From: Marisa cornuarietis
Taxonomy: Eukaryota > Mollusca > Gastropoda > Architaenioglossa > Ampullariidae
DNA length: 64,000 nt
Assembly: GCA_004794655.1 (NCBI GenBank)
Contig: SMMW01000020.1
Span: 434,001-498,000, forward strand
Direction: 5' to 3'
Below the pieces are notes generated by a model. The model ran no database searches. It was not told the DNA's origin and saw only the letters and a program-made list of their open reading frames with translations. Numbering within the stretch: the first letter of the stretch is position 1; each line of letters opens with the position of its first letter. Of the stretch, positions 1-10,560 are shown piece after piece. The translations under genes and the position numbers were made by a program.

Positions 1-418
1 ATCTTGGATATCACGTCCTACGTTAAATGACTTGTTTCATACTTTGAAAATGCAGTTTAGATAAGAATCGAGATTTGCGTGCAACGAGCTATCCCTAGAG
101 CGGATTCCAATTTTTTTAATACTGTAGTGCCCACCAGAATCAGCGCTTCGGATTTTTCTTTTTTAAACAAGCCTGCTATTTTATACTCAAGCTATTTCAA
201 TTTCAGCATTATTTCCTTTGTAGAACTTCAAAATGGACGATCTTGATATACGCATGTAGGCTCATGATCGCGTCTGGTCGAATAAAATTTGTTATGAGAC
301 CCCCACGACTGCAAAACAAACAAACAAACAACAAAAACAAAACAAACAAAAAAAAGCAATTTTATATGATTCAGAACCACATCGACAAGTGTTTGATTTG
401 CAAAGAAATATTTCGTGT
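1..418. other. Intergenic, no gene seen
   Basis: No coding similarity was recognised. Positions about 312-358 are a low-complexity stretch of A with interspersed C (acaaac-type repeats). Confidence 0.6.
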
Positions 419-645
419 GACCCTGCAGCGTTGGCCATCGCCAACTGGTTAACTCCACCAGCTTTTCTTCTAGTAAGGTAAACTTGGCCTTCTTGAAGAA
501 GATGGCACAGCCGTCAACACGCTTACGTTCCTGCTCTCTCATGGTGCGCGCGTGAGACTTTGGCGAGAAGATGCCGTCATAGCCTTCCCGCTTGAGTTCT
601 TATAGGAAGAAGTTAAAGAACTGGTTCGTCTCCACCTCCTGTAAG
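419..645 (-). pseudogene. CNOT6 coding fragment (partial duplicate)
   Basis: On the minus strand this repeats positions about 1411-1640 of the neighbouring CNOT6 gene almost base for base, in the same orientation. It covers the codons from the QEVET region down to the conserved LAMAN segment. Both ends break off abruptly into unrelated sequence. It carries a small change near position 449 that shifts the frame, and substitutions elsewhere. It is too short to encode a nuclease, so it is a gene shard rather than an exon: the intact gene already contains this segment. Confidence 0.85.
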
Positions 646-684
646 CTTATTCAAGTGGGCGTGTACATCCACGGAGGTTGTTGA

Positions 685-2331
685 CTATCTGGGCTTGCGC
701 AGAAGTGGGAGAGGAGGACCACGACCTGGTGGAGGCAAGCGGATAGGCATTTCCATCTCCACAAAGAGAGAGAAGTGGTCAGATGGTATGTAAGGATTTG
801 GGCAGCCAAGAATCTTGTTCTGCCAGAACCACTCCTCGTCGTATGGCCCAAGCATTCCCAAGACATTCAGATGGTCCCTTGAATAGAAGATGTAGTCGAT
901 GATTCCTTTGAATTTATGGGTGAAATATGTGGCTGGCATGATGTCATTGTAGGCACGTGAAAGCCTGAAGTTGTGGTATACGTGGTCCTTGTCACCATTG
1001 CTCATCTTCTTCATACAGTGATCATACTCTTTGTCCTTGAAATCTTCATGGTTTACAGCAACTCGTCCATTTGTAAGAAATTCTATCACTCCTGAGTCTG
1101 GCAGCGAGTTCAGATCACCACAGAAAAGGAGAGGAATTGAGTTGCAGTCATATGGGCCTGGGAAAGGCAGGGTGTATTTTCTGGTGGCTTCGTCTACAAA
1201 ACGCTGCAACTCCCCCATCAGCAGCATGGTCTGCACTAACTTCACATCACTGAAATGAGGGTTCCAGTGGATGTGAGTTGTGCAGACCAGCAGCAGCTGC
1301 CGCGTATGAGGCACAGGGGGCATACCGTTTTCAAAGATGGGAGGTTTGGTCTCCAGCAGCGCCGCCAGCCCAATGTTGTCTTTGGTCATGACGCGGTTTA
1401 CCATGTCGTGCGACCCTGCAGCGTTGGCCATCGCCAACTGCTTCAACTCCACCAGCTTTTCTTCTAGTAAGGTAAACTTGGCCTTCTTGAAGAAGATGGC
1501 ACAGCCGTCAACACGCTTGCGTTCCTGCTTTCTCATGGTGCGCGCGTGAGACTTTGGCGAGAAGATTCCGTCGTAGCCTTTCCGCTTGAGTTGTGGTAGG
1601 AAGAAGTTAAAGAACTGCTTCGTCTCCACCTCCTGTAAGCTGATGATGTCGCCGTTGAGGGCGCGAATTTCGTTCAGGATACCCATCTTGCGGTACTCCC
1701 AGTTCAGCGCCCACCCCGGGCAGTGGCCGTACTTTTGCCGAGTGCAGTACTTGTCACACAGCACGTTGTAGCACATCATGCTGAAGATGGCTGAAGGACA
1801 TGTTGTGTCTGGATGGGCTGCCACATTCCACTGCCTCTGCGGTGGCGCTGTTGTGACTGGTAAATTATCCAGCATGTAAGTAAGTAGCTTCTGTGTTCCA
1901 CCAGGTTTATTATAGATGTTTAAAATTTCTTGTGAGAGGGGATTCCCTGTCAAGCCCAGTGTCTGCAGACGGAAAAGCCTGCCAAGCTCAAATGGCAAAA
2001 AGCGGAAGCGATTGTAGTTAAGTTGCAAAACCCTGAGTGTGTGAAGGTCTCCCAGCTCAGCAGGTAAACTGCGCAGTCTATTGGAGGACAGGTCCAAATG
2101 TGACAAGTGGACTAACTGGCAAATGTAGGGAGGCAGTCGAACAAGGTTGATATCATTGAGGTACACAATGGTTATGTGCTGAAAGTGCCAAACCTCTGGG
2201 CACAAATTTCGCACAGTGCCTGAGATCTCGAGCTCAGTCCCAGCTGAACGCTTGTCTGCTGCTACATCAGCAGCAGACATAATGGTATGCTCTCTACGTG
2301 GAGTGGGTGACTTATACTTTTTTTTCGGCAT
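685..2331 (-). CDS. CNOT6: CCR4-NOT deadenylase subunit 6 (CNOT6/CNOT6L-like), single coding exon
   Basis: Catalytic deadenylase of the CCR4-NOT complex; it shortens mRNA poly(A) tails in the cytoplasm. The 548-residue product matches the usual CNOT6/CNOT6L length. It opens with MPKKKY, as family members open with MPKEKY, so the start at 2331 is preferred over an in-frame ATG five codons upstream (2346). Leucine-rich repeats lie at about residues 50-150 (LDLSSNRLRSLPAELG, LPFELG, LGLTGNPL), and bind the NOT1/CAF1 side of the complex. The endonuclease/exonuclease/phosphatase domain follows, with its active-site motifs intact: CYNVLCDKY, SLQEVET, HIHWNP, GDLNSLPDSGV, IDYIFYS and SDHFSLF. No break is seen. 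Human homologues have many coding exons, so an uninterrupted coding region suggests a retrocopy origin or complete intron loss in this lineage. A spliced 5' leader lies upstream. CNOT6 versus CNOT6L cannot be resolved by eye. Confidence 0.93.
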   Translation of the reverse strand: MPKKKYKSPTPRREHTIMSAADVAADKRSAGTELEISGTVRNLCPEVWHFQHITIVYLNDINLVRLPPYICQLVHLSHLDLSSNRLRSLPAELGDLHTLRVLQLNYNRFRFLPFELGRLFRLQTLGLTGNPLSQEILNIYNKPGGTQKLLTYMLDNLPVTTAPPQRQWNVAAHPDTTCPSAIFSMMCYNVLCDKYCTRQKYGHCPGWALNWEYRKMGILNEIRALNGDIISLQEVETKQFFNFFLPQLKRKGYDGIFSPKSHARTMRKQERKRVDGCAIFFKKAKFTLLEEKLVELKQLAMANAAGSHDMVNRVMTKDNIGLAALLETKPPIFENGMPPVPHTRQLLLVCTTHIHWNPHFSDVKLVQTMLLMGELQRFVDEATRKYTLPFPGPYDCNSIPLLFCGDLNSLPDSGVIEFLTNGRVAVNHEDFKDKEYDHCMKKMSNGDKDHVYHNFRLSRAYNDIMPATYFTHKFKGIIDYIFYSRDHLNVLGMLGPYDEEWFWQNKILGCPNPYIPSDHFSLFVEMEMPIRLPPPGRGPPLPLLRKPR

Positions 2332-2970
2332 GGTAGAAATGTGCATTGTATTGACAAACTGCAGATATTACAGAGAAACTGAGTACTTGGCAGATAGCTG
2401 TCCTCCTTTCGGGTTGCCTTTCTATCAGTCACAGGCTTTGCCCTGAAAATCAACAAAGAAAAACATACAATACACATTCAAAATCTTAAACCTTTCCAAA
2501 CATATACTATTATATATTAACTCCCCCCCCCCATTTTATAATCAAAACTCCTTAACAAAGCAAGCTAGTGTGCCTTACAATAACATTCTACAGAACACTC
2601 TCCTATACTACATATACTTAAATTTATACGTTAACAGCTCCTACCCCTCTGGCACGTGGTAAAACCATTTTACAAAATGCATCATATTACCACATCAACA
2701 TTTTCCCTTCAAAAACATCATACCACAAATAAAAGATCCCACAATAAAACAATAACATTAAACATAATTCCTACATCTCCTCATACCTTCTCTATCTGCG
2801 AGTGCTGTTAGCTGGTGGAAGTAACTCTTGTGGTGGTATACAGTATACGTGGTAGATGTCTGTTTACTTCCAAGATTGGAACTGAAAAGCGATGTGGACT
2901 CTTTCCTTCTCACGTGGTCAGGTGCGTCAGTGGTCATTGGCTCTCGTATTCTCTCACGATACTTGCGTTT
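2332..2970 (-). promoter_or_regulatory. CNOT6 5' leader: leader exon 1, intron, exon 2 start
   Basis: Reading the minus strand, a leader exon ends at 2787 in GAGAAG followed by the donor GTATGA. The intron runs from 2786 to 2443 and ends in a pyrimidine-rich TTGATTTTCAG. Exon 2 begins at 2442 and reaches the CNOT6 start at 2331. The exon-intron reading is supported by conservation of the same block, inverted, at about 8130-8690. The transcription start was not identified; homology between the two copies extends to about 2970 and so probably includes the core promoter. Confidence 0.7.
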
Positions 2971-3508
2971 CTAGCCTTTCGTGCATCGGCTTACCCTCCT
3001 TTCCTAGACGTAACCTGTGCGTAATCCTTGTAACTGAGATAACCACTTCAAGGCGCAGTGTCGCCCCCCCCCCATCGTCTGCGCTCCTTCTGCAGTAATA
3101 ACAATTAACCTGTTGTCCGGGCTAAGGGCACTGGTCTTTCAATTAACGATCTACCCCTTAGGCGATACCCGTGGTCTCCCTAACGTAACCGTCCAGTTCC
3201 AAGGCCATACTGATACCAGGAGCCAACCACCGGTTGTCAAGACACCCGTAACCCTATTGTCCACCCGACTGCTGTTTTCGCCGACGGGGGTTGTTTCACT
3301 AATTTGACCGATTAATGCCCTTGGTTGACACCTCGTGCACGGTCTGATGAGTGGGGGTCAACTAACCAGGTAAGCTCTAACCTGTCAGCGGTTGAAGGGA
3401 GGTGTGAGATCGCACGATTGCCCGGGGCCAGCTGTCACAAAGTCTTTCGTTCCCCAGGTCTTTTATGAGTCAGTCAATAGTTGGGTCATCTGCACCCCTC
3501 CCCCCAAC

Positions 3509-3510
<2 letters not shown>
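2971..3510. other. Intergenic, no gene seen
   Basis: No recognisable coding or repeat homology; only short open frames with no family signature. Confidence 0.5.

Positions 3511-3511
<1 letters not shown>

Positions 3512-3570
<59 letters not shown>
3512..3570. repeat. (CA)n microsatellite
   Basis: About 29 uninterrupted CA dinucleotides. The THTHTH-type open frames across it are artefacts of the repeat. Confidence 0.97.
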
Positions 3571-3573
<3 letters not shown>

Positions 3574-5129
3574 CTTCTGGTTTCCCTAACGAGGCAGGTG
3601 GACGGGGGTTGGGGTATGTTTCGGTGTACTTACGCGTATATGCTGACGATTACAGGGTTTTATAGTTTTGAAAGTCTGGAGAAGTTTTTTGAAAAAAAGG
3701 CAAACCGTTTTCCAGAGAAACAGAAATTTTTTTATAATTTGACATTTTTTCTATAAACTGTTTCTAACCATTTTTCCCTCTGGTCGAAAGAAGTTTGCCT
3801 TTGAGACACATTGCTAGGTCATGTGTCAACGAGGGTGTGGTCCTCGCACTGTTATAATAAAATAAACAACAACAACAATTAATAAGAGAAAGATCACACT
3901 ACCGCCTGATTGAAAAGAACATAGAGGCTTGACCCGTGTCGGCCTAATAACTCGATAACAGCTTTGATTACTAAGTAACAGCTTGATAACTGAATAACAG
4001 CTTTTATGTCAAAGCCGGTTGAAGGGTTACAAATCTGGAAAGTTCGATTGTCCACAAAAAGTAAGAATTGGCCGATAAAGGAAGTCGGTGAAGGGGAAAG
4101 AGCTTAGAAGACCTTGGGAAAAAGTCGATTTAGTCACGGGCTCTCCGAACTTCAAAATCCAAAACGTTGACGGTGGCGACTGCAGCGACGATGTCAAAGA
4201 CGACGATAATGATCCCTAACACGAAACAAAAGAAATATTTTGAAAGATATTTTGATCAGCATATTACGCTATGAGAAATAACGACATTTCGACGAGCGCA
4301 TATGATTTAACAGCATTTTGATAAGTACATTTAGAAATAAATGTTTGGTGTATTTTCGTGGTTGATCAGTGACAAAATACAATCATGCGTTTCGGCTTTT
4401 ATGTGAGTTATTTTATAAACCTTCTGTAAGGTTTGTGTCAATGGGTCCTAACTTGCCCCACTATGATGTAGCCTTGACACGACAGCCGTGTGACTCGGAT
4501 AAGAACCGTCAGTGTTTCTACGCTGTAAAAATTAATCCTGATGATTATCGTTCCCTCATCGCTGGCACTTCACAGCATCGCACGTCCTGACATCAGCGGC
4601 GATGTCGGGTCTGACAGTCAGGAGGCGATGTGTGATGTAAGTCATGTTCAAGAGACACCTGCGCACATGCGAGCGAAAACAAACTAATGGTGAAGGCTTA
4701 GCCCCCCCCCAACCCCCACCCGACTTTGTGAAGACAGGACCATGGAGCAGATTAATTGCCCGCCGGGGCTCTGCGGTCCTAACGAGCCATTTAGGTTGGT
4801 GGGGGGAAGGGGTGACTGCCGCGGGTTAATTGCTCCAGTGTGATACCTTTAAGCAAAGTTTAATTTGTAATAGCATTCATTCACTCATTCATTCCTTTAT
4901 TCTTGCACAAGTTTCTTTGACAGGGCTGGACAAATTTTTTGTGACTTACATGATCCGCAACACACATACCTACACACACCGTGCTAATTGTCTTGTTCTT
5001 CCTGACAATTCTTGAACAAAATACTGTTTATTGTGTGGTGACATTGTTCACACGAGCACACACACCACCACTACCCCTGTACCGACGATCGGTGTTCATG
5101 CGAGGATGCCGGGTGGGTCATGGTGCGCT
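3571..5129. other. Intergenic, no gene seen
   Basis: AT-rich DNA with short unsupported open frames. A homopolymer-C and G-rich patch at about 4700-4825 looks like a degenerate repeat. A short CATT-type repeat lies at about 4874-4895. Nothing coding is recognised before the P-element similarity begins near 5130. Confidence 0.5.
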
Positions 5130-6209
5130 GCGCCGAGTTGTCAACATCGAAGAGGACAATGTTGAGGGGGTGGAGGACTTTGGCAGCCAGAGATCGAGCT
5201 ATGCAACAAATCATGCCACAATACTCATGGTGCGTGGACTCATAGAACCCTGGAAATAAGCAGTTGGATACTTTTTATCTAGCGGCCTTACTTCCTTCAC
5301 AACAATCGCAAAGTCTCTGTCATTTATGACCCCCCTCATTTGCTTAAAAGCACAAGAAATAACTTTCAAAAGACCAGTATCACTCTAAACAACAAACATA
5401 TTTTGTGGACATATATAGAAGATTTTTTCAGGATGGATAGCAAGAACTGTATCCGAATGGCTCCACGCCTAACAGAAAAACACATAAAGTTACCAGGTTT
5501 GTCAGCCCTTCGGGTAAAGTTTTCCTCTCAGGTATTATCTCACAGTGTTGCAGCTGGAATATCAACGATGGTAACTTTGGAAGTGTTATCAGAAGAGGCC
5601 TTTGAGACTGCTTTCTTTGTTGAACCCACTGATCAACTGTTTAATGCGTTCAACAGTGTTAGTAAGTTCAGCAGCCACACTATGCCTCGTGCAATCTCGG
5701 AAAAGTCGGGTCACATAGAGTTCTTGAGCGAAACTTTGTCATGGCTGTCGACACTTAAAAGCAATTCATCCAGGCCGCTTCCATTTATGATTGGATGGAA
5801 CATTGCTATACAAAGCCTGCTTCAACTCTGCAACGATCTTCGCAAAACGAATGAGGTTAAATTCTTCCACACCAGCAGACCAAACCAAGACTGTGTAGAA
5901 AACCTCTTTTCTGTAATATGAAGAAAAGGAGGGCATGGAGATAATCCATGTTCCCGGCAGTTTCAGTTCTTTCTGCGCCAGGTGATGGTGGTTGGTCTCA
6001 TCATACAAAGTGCAAGGAGCAACTGCATCAAAGACGGAGAGCACTTTCTCTTGACACTGAGCAACATCAGGTGTCAGCAAAGAGAAAGATGTGAAATCGC
6101 CCAGTTTGCTTTTACCTACTCTGCCGAGGGACTATCGATTCCTGAGGACAATAGTTTAACTTACATTTCTGCTAAAAAAAATTCCAAAAGAAAGTATTCC
6201 AAAATGTAA
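5130..6209 (+). pseudogene. P-element/THAP9-type transposase relic
   Basis: Remains of a cut-and-paste DNA transposase of the P superfamily. Diagnostic blocks in order: an EDFGSQRSS..NHATILMVRGL..WK block (about 5160-5259), then PYFLHNNRK..VIYDPPHLLK..RNNF (5286-5372), LSHSVAAGI, FVEPTDQLFNAFNS, and NQDCVENLFSVI ending at a TGA (5919-5921). After that stop the same frame continues with a family-typical RKGGHGDNP..RQFQ..LRQVM block, and later IPEDNSLTY, to 6209. The TGA stands where the family has arginine, so it looks like a single CGA-to-TGA change. The link between GYFLSSG and PYFLHNN is too short and changes frame, pointing to an internal deletion of roughly 60 codons that removes a catalytic stretch. 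No terminal inverted repeats were found. The element is dead as a transposase. Confidence 0.87.
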
Positions 6210-7670
6210 AGAAGAAAACAAGAAGGAACTGTAAGAGAGACCCTGTTGTCAACAAGCAGGTACCTCATCCTAACTAAGGGCTAGTAGTCTCACCATCTCA
6301 GCTGGTAACGTTGGTGGAGGAACTTGAAATTATATCTAAAAAATCTGAACAGTTTCTCCACATGGACCGGGTGAGAATGTTTTGAACAGAAATCGAGTTC
6401 GCTCATGTGTCCCTCCAGCAATTGCAAACCAGGCAGTCATGTTGCTCAATTGTTGTAAATATACGGCTGCACTTTGCACTTAGACATTTCTCTGCAGCCT
6501 CCGCAAGGAAAAATAGAAAAATGTTAAAACTGTAACATCTGTAAATATACGTGTACATATTTTATATTTTTACAAAGGTACTGGGATGTACGGAGGTTTT
6601 AGATATGTAACAACAAAATATGTCTTCGTGTTAACAAAATCTGTCCAGTTAGAGTTACTTGTAAAATCGTTGCTGATATAGACTTGAAACGTTTCATTTT
6701 ATTTGTTTTCTTGTTTATCTTCTAAATTAAAGAAGCTGCACCTTTGAAATACGTTTTCAAGCTCTATTTCCGAAAAGTATGAAAGCGTGTTCGCCTGATT
6801 ATGTGTGTGTTGCCAGTGCATGACGGTCAGAATAAAGGCCCGAGGCTAGCGATGGTTACTGTCCTAAAGAGAGAGTGATTGTCCGCGCCGTAACCGCCGC
6901 CTGGATTCAAGCTGTGATATAACAGTGTTATTTGTGTTATTCTCTTTTGTCCCACCTTCCAGTTCACGTCACGTAGTCCGCACCCTCCAGTTAGGGGAGG
7001 TTATCATCAGGTGAAGATGAAGTCAACATTCCATTCGCACCTGACCTGAACGACGTGTGATCGTCAACGGCTTACTCGCCCTCCCACTGTTGACATCCCT
7101 ATAGTCGTGAGTGGCCTCAGGCCTCGACTGTTAGAACCTCACAACTGTTGCTGGTACAGTACGAATTAAATGACTTTAGACGGCACATCAAGCAGAACAG
7201 ACAGAAATTTGCCAACATTGTGAACACTTTGATTCTCCCAGACACAACCAAAACCGTTGATGTAAAGAGCCGAACGCATTTGAGACACCCAGCGCACTCT
7301 TTCTATTAAGAAGTAATAATAATAATAATAAATCACGCTTTTCCAATGAATTGGTTAGAGGGCTTTACAGAAATGATAGACCGATTGAATCACCAGCAGC
7401 CATGCATCTACATTCGCATTTAAATAGACACCCTAACTTTTATAAGAGAAACCTGCTCATACACAAAGTAAATTACAGACACACGTTGTGCACGCTCATG
7501 GTCTGGTCAGGGTCACAGAACTGTTGCCATTCTGAAAAGATTCGTCTTAAGTTTAGACTTCTAAGATGGAGGGAGAATCAGAGTGAGGAAAGCTGACGGG
7601 TGATCCGTTGCAAGTTAATGACCTCTTTGCCATAATTTTTCAAGATGATGAACTACAGCTTTCCAATGCC
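6210..7670. other. Intergenic, no gene seen
   Basis: AT-rich non-coding DNA. A short AAT microsatellite lies at about 7314-7331. No homology recognised. Confidence 0.5.
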
Positions 7671-7682
7671 CTTTCTCTCTCT

Positions 7683-7733
<51 letters not shown>
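7671..7733. repeat. (CT)n(GT)n compound microsatellite
   Basis: A short run of CT dinucleotides passes directly into about 24 GT dinucleotides. Confidence 0.95.
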
Positions 7734-7734
<1 letters not shown>

Positions 7735-8129
7735 TTTACGGCACCCGTACATATAAATGAATCCCCCCGTGAAGCTGAAGCACAGACGGCAAGTCTTTGT
7801 TTATCATCTCGCTGTGGTGACTGTCAGATTACTCAACATCCGAGCACTCTCAGGGAGATTTCCATGCATGTTTGTGTATTGACTCAGTTGCTTGATTTGA
7901 CAGATCACACGGTACGATGTGTCAACAAATAGTATATCGAGAAAGAAAATTGTCATATTGTTATTATTTTATGTAAAAGTATTTTCAAATCACATCTTTG
8001 CTAACTTAAAGTGACCAGCGGTCTTCTTTTTAACAACTTCTGGTGTAGTTCGTGTTATAATCCGCTAAACACGTGAAAACAGCGCGTGGTGAGCAGTAGT
8101 CAGGCCCCAGTCACGTGCCGTCAGCCTTG

Positions 8130-8690
8130 TTTAATGGATTATAAGACGAACTACCATGTGAGAAGGAAGGAGTACACATCGCTTTTCAGTTCCAACCCTG
8201 GAAGTAGACAGACGTGTATACCACCGCAGACTGTGTACCACAAGAGGTCGAAGTTATTTCCACCAGCTAACAGCACTCGATGCTAGTGGTGCGATCATAG
8301 GATCACTCGCAGATAGAGAAGGTATGAGGAGATGTAGGAATTATGTTTAATGTTATTGTTTTATTGTGGGATCTTTTATTTGTGGTATGATGTTTTTGAG
8401 GGGAAAATGTTGATGTGGTAATAAGATGCATTTTGTAAAATGGTTTTACCACGTGCCAGAGGGGTAGGAGCTGTTAACGTATAAATTTAGGTATATGTAG
8501 TATAGGAGAGTGTTGTGTAGAATGTTATTGTAAGGCACAGTAGCTTGCTTTGTTAAGGAGTTTTGATAATAAAATGGGGGGGGGAGTTAATATATAATAG
8601 TATATGTTTGGAAAGGTTTAAGATTTTGAATGTGTATTGTATGTTTTTCTTTGATTTGCATGGCAAAGCCTGTGACTGATAGAAAGGCTG
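8130..8690 (+). pseudogene. Inverted duplicate of the CNOT6 promoter, leader exon and leader intron
   Basis: Read on the plus strand, this aligns with the reverse complement of about 2420-2970. It contains the end of the leader exon (CAGATAGAGAAG then GTATGAGG at about 8307-8322), the whole leader intron including its G-run (8576-8584), and the beginning of exon 2. Two changes matter. The leader exon carries a small insertion near 8280-8303. The intron's 3' acceptor TTTTCAG is replaced by TTTGCATGG, so the original splice site is gone. Exon 2 is cut off after about 27 bases (near 8690), just before the CNOT6 shard array. If the promoter part is still active, it would transcribe rightwards into that array. 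Confidence 0.85.
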
Positions 8691-8708
8691 ACCTGATCAC
8701 ACACAAAC

Positions 8709-9857
8709 CGCGTCATGACCAAAGACAACATTGGGCTGGCGGCGCTGCTGGAGACCAAACCTCGCATCTTTAAGTTTATGAACTTAAAATATACCCGGTA
8801 TGGTTGACTGGGTGACCGGACACTTAATCTCCCATCAGCATCATGGTTTGCACTAACTTGACATCACTGAAATGAGGGTTCCAGTGGATGTGGGTTGTGC
8901 ACACCAGCAGCAGCTGCCGCGAATGAGGCACAGCGGGCATGCCGTTTTCAAGAGGACCGTTTTGTGATCAGCTCGCGACACAGAAACACGAGAACGGATA
9001 CCGCTGTACCCAGTGATACACATTTCTTCAAGAAGGCCAAGTTTACCTTACTAGAAGAAAAGCTGGTGGAGTTGAAGCAGTTGGCGATGGCCAACGCTGC
9101 AGGGTCGCACGACATGGTAAACCGCGTCATGACCAAAGACAACATTGGGCTGGTGGCGCTGCTGGAGACCAAACCTCGCATCTTTAAGTTTATGAACTTA
9201 AAATATACCCGGTATGGTTGACTGGGTGACCGGACACTTAATCTCCCATCAGCATCATGGTTTGCACTAACTTGACATCACTGAAATGAGGGTTCCAGTG
9301 GATGTGGGTTGTGCACACCAGCAGCAGCTGCCGCGAATGAGGCACAGCGGGCATGCCGTTTTCAAGAGGACCGTTTTGTGATCAGCTCGCGACACAGAAA
9401 CACGAGAACGGATACCGCTGTACCCAGTGATACACATTTCTTCAAGAAGGCCAAGTTTACCTTACTAGAAGAAAAGCTGGTGGAGTTGAAGCAGTTGGCG
9501 ATGGCCAACGCTGCAGGGTCGCACGACATGGTAAACCGCGTCATGACCAAAACAACATTGGGCTGGCGGCGCTGCTGGAGACCAAACCTCGCATCTTTAA
9601 GTTTATGAACTTAAAATATACCCGGTATGGTTGACTGGGTGACCGGACACTTAATCCCCCATCAGCATCATGGTCTGCACTAACTTTACATCACTGAAAT
9701 GAGGGTTCCAGTGGATGTGAGTTGTGCACACCAGCAGCAGCTGCCGCGAATGAGGCACAGCGCTCATGCCGTTTTCAAGAGGACCGTTTTGTGATCAGCT
9801 CGCGACACAGAAACACGAGAACGGATACCGCTGTACCCAGTGATACACATTTCTGCA
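8709..9857. repeat. Tandem array (about 414-bp unit, about 2.8 copies) of rearranged CNOT6 fragments
   Basis: Equivalent points recur at 8895, 9309 and 9722 (periods 414 and 413). Each full unit contains, on the plus strand: (a) a CNOT6 piece in antisense to the gene, matching about 1216-1337; (b) about 80 bp of unrelated DNA; (c) a CNOT6 piece in sense, from FFKKAKFTLL to the LLETKP region, matching about 1344-1498 reversed; (d) about 60 bp ending in an AT-rich linker. Pieces a and c are adjacent in the gene but lie in opposite orientation here, so an inversion preceded the amplification. The second unit has lost one base in the GACCAAAGACAAC segment, which shifts its frame. The third unit breaks into a CTGC microsatellite. 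Short open frames across the units are chimeras with no domain. Confidence 0.92.
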
Positions 9858-9870
9858 GGAAGGTAAGAAG

Positions 9871-9910
<40 letters not shown>

Positions 9911-9911
9911 C
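9871..9911. repeat. (CCTG)n microsatellite
   Basis: About ten tandem CCTG tetranucleotides directly at the right end of the CNOT6 shard array. Confidence 0.95.
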
Positions 9912-10239
9912 TTCGAAACAGAATAGACTACATTAGCAGCTAGGATCAAGTGGCCAGAGTACAATGGTCACATCGATCACCCAGCCCAGTTTCTAGAGCC
10001 TGGGACGGTTTACAATAGACACTGCATGTCCATAAATCAATCATAACAATAAGGATTTATATCGCACATTTTCAACATTTTTGTTTCACAATTGACGACA
10101 GTGGGTGCGCTACTGTAGTGCCATATTCTTCGAGGTAAATGAGTGCCCGATCAGCGAAGTCTCTGCAGATGATGATAATGAGCAAAGAAAACAACTCAAA
10201 GTACAAGTTCACAATAAAACACAATTTAAAAGATTGTTT

Positions 10240-10560
10240 GAACACGTTTATTTGCCATTGTAAATCGATTCTCTTCGTGGTATTGCCAAGCAGCCATTTT
10301 TATTCAGTAAAATGGTAAAAAACTTATTCTCATGGTTCTTAAAAAAGGCAGCTGAGCTTGTGTAGCTATATTGTTCGAATAACGTATGGCTCTTTTGGTA
10401 ATATTTGATGTTAATGGCTACTTGTTTCATCGGCGATCAATTCGTCTTTTGAGCTTGGGACGATTTGACTTCTTGGTCATGGGATGAAATGGACCTAGCT
10501 GGGACGAACTGACTTGAGTTGTGGGGCGAAATGACCGGCCACCTTGTCAAAAGACTGTGC
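10240..10560. repeat. Dispersed repeat with GGGACGAA-type internal motif, copy 1
   Basis: This stretch matches the reverse complement of about 43741-43945: shared blocks include GTATTGCCAAGC, CAGCTGAGCTTGTGT, GTTCGAA and ACGTATGGCTCTTTT. At its right end both copies carry a periodic series built on GGGACGAATTGACT-like words about every 24-28 bp. No terminal repeats or open frame were identified. It is probably a short non-autonomous element. Confidence 0.75.

Noticed and set aside
4369..4590. 73-codon open frame
   Set aside because: No homology and no supporting splice or promoter signals.
8895..9221. 108-codon gene related to CNOT6
   Set aside because: It is one unit of the shard array: an antisense piece, an unrelated linker and a 50-residue CNOT6 piece joined by chance.
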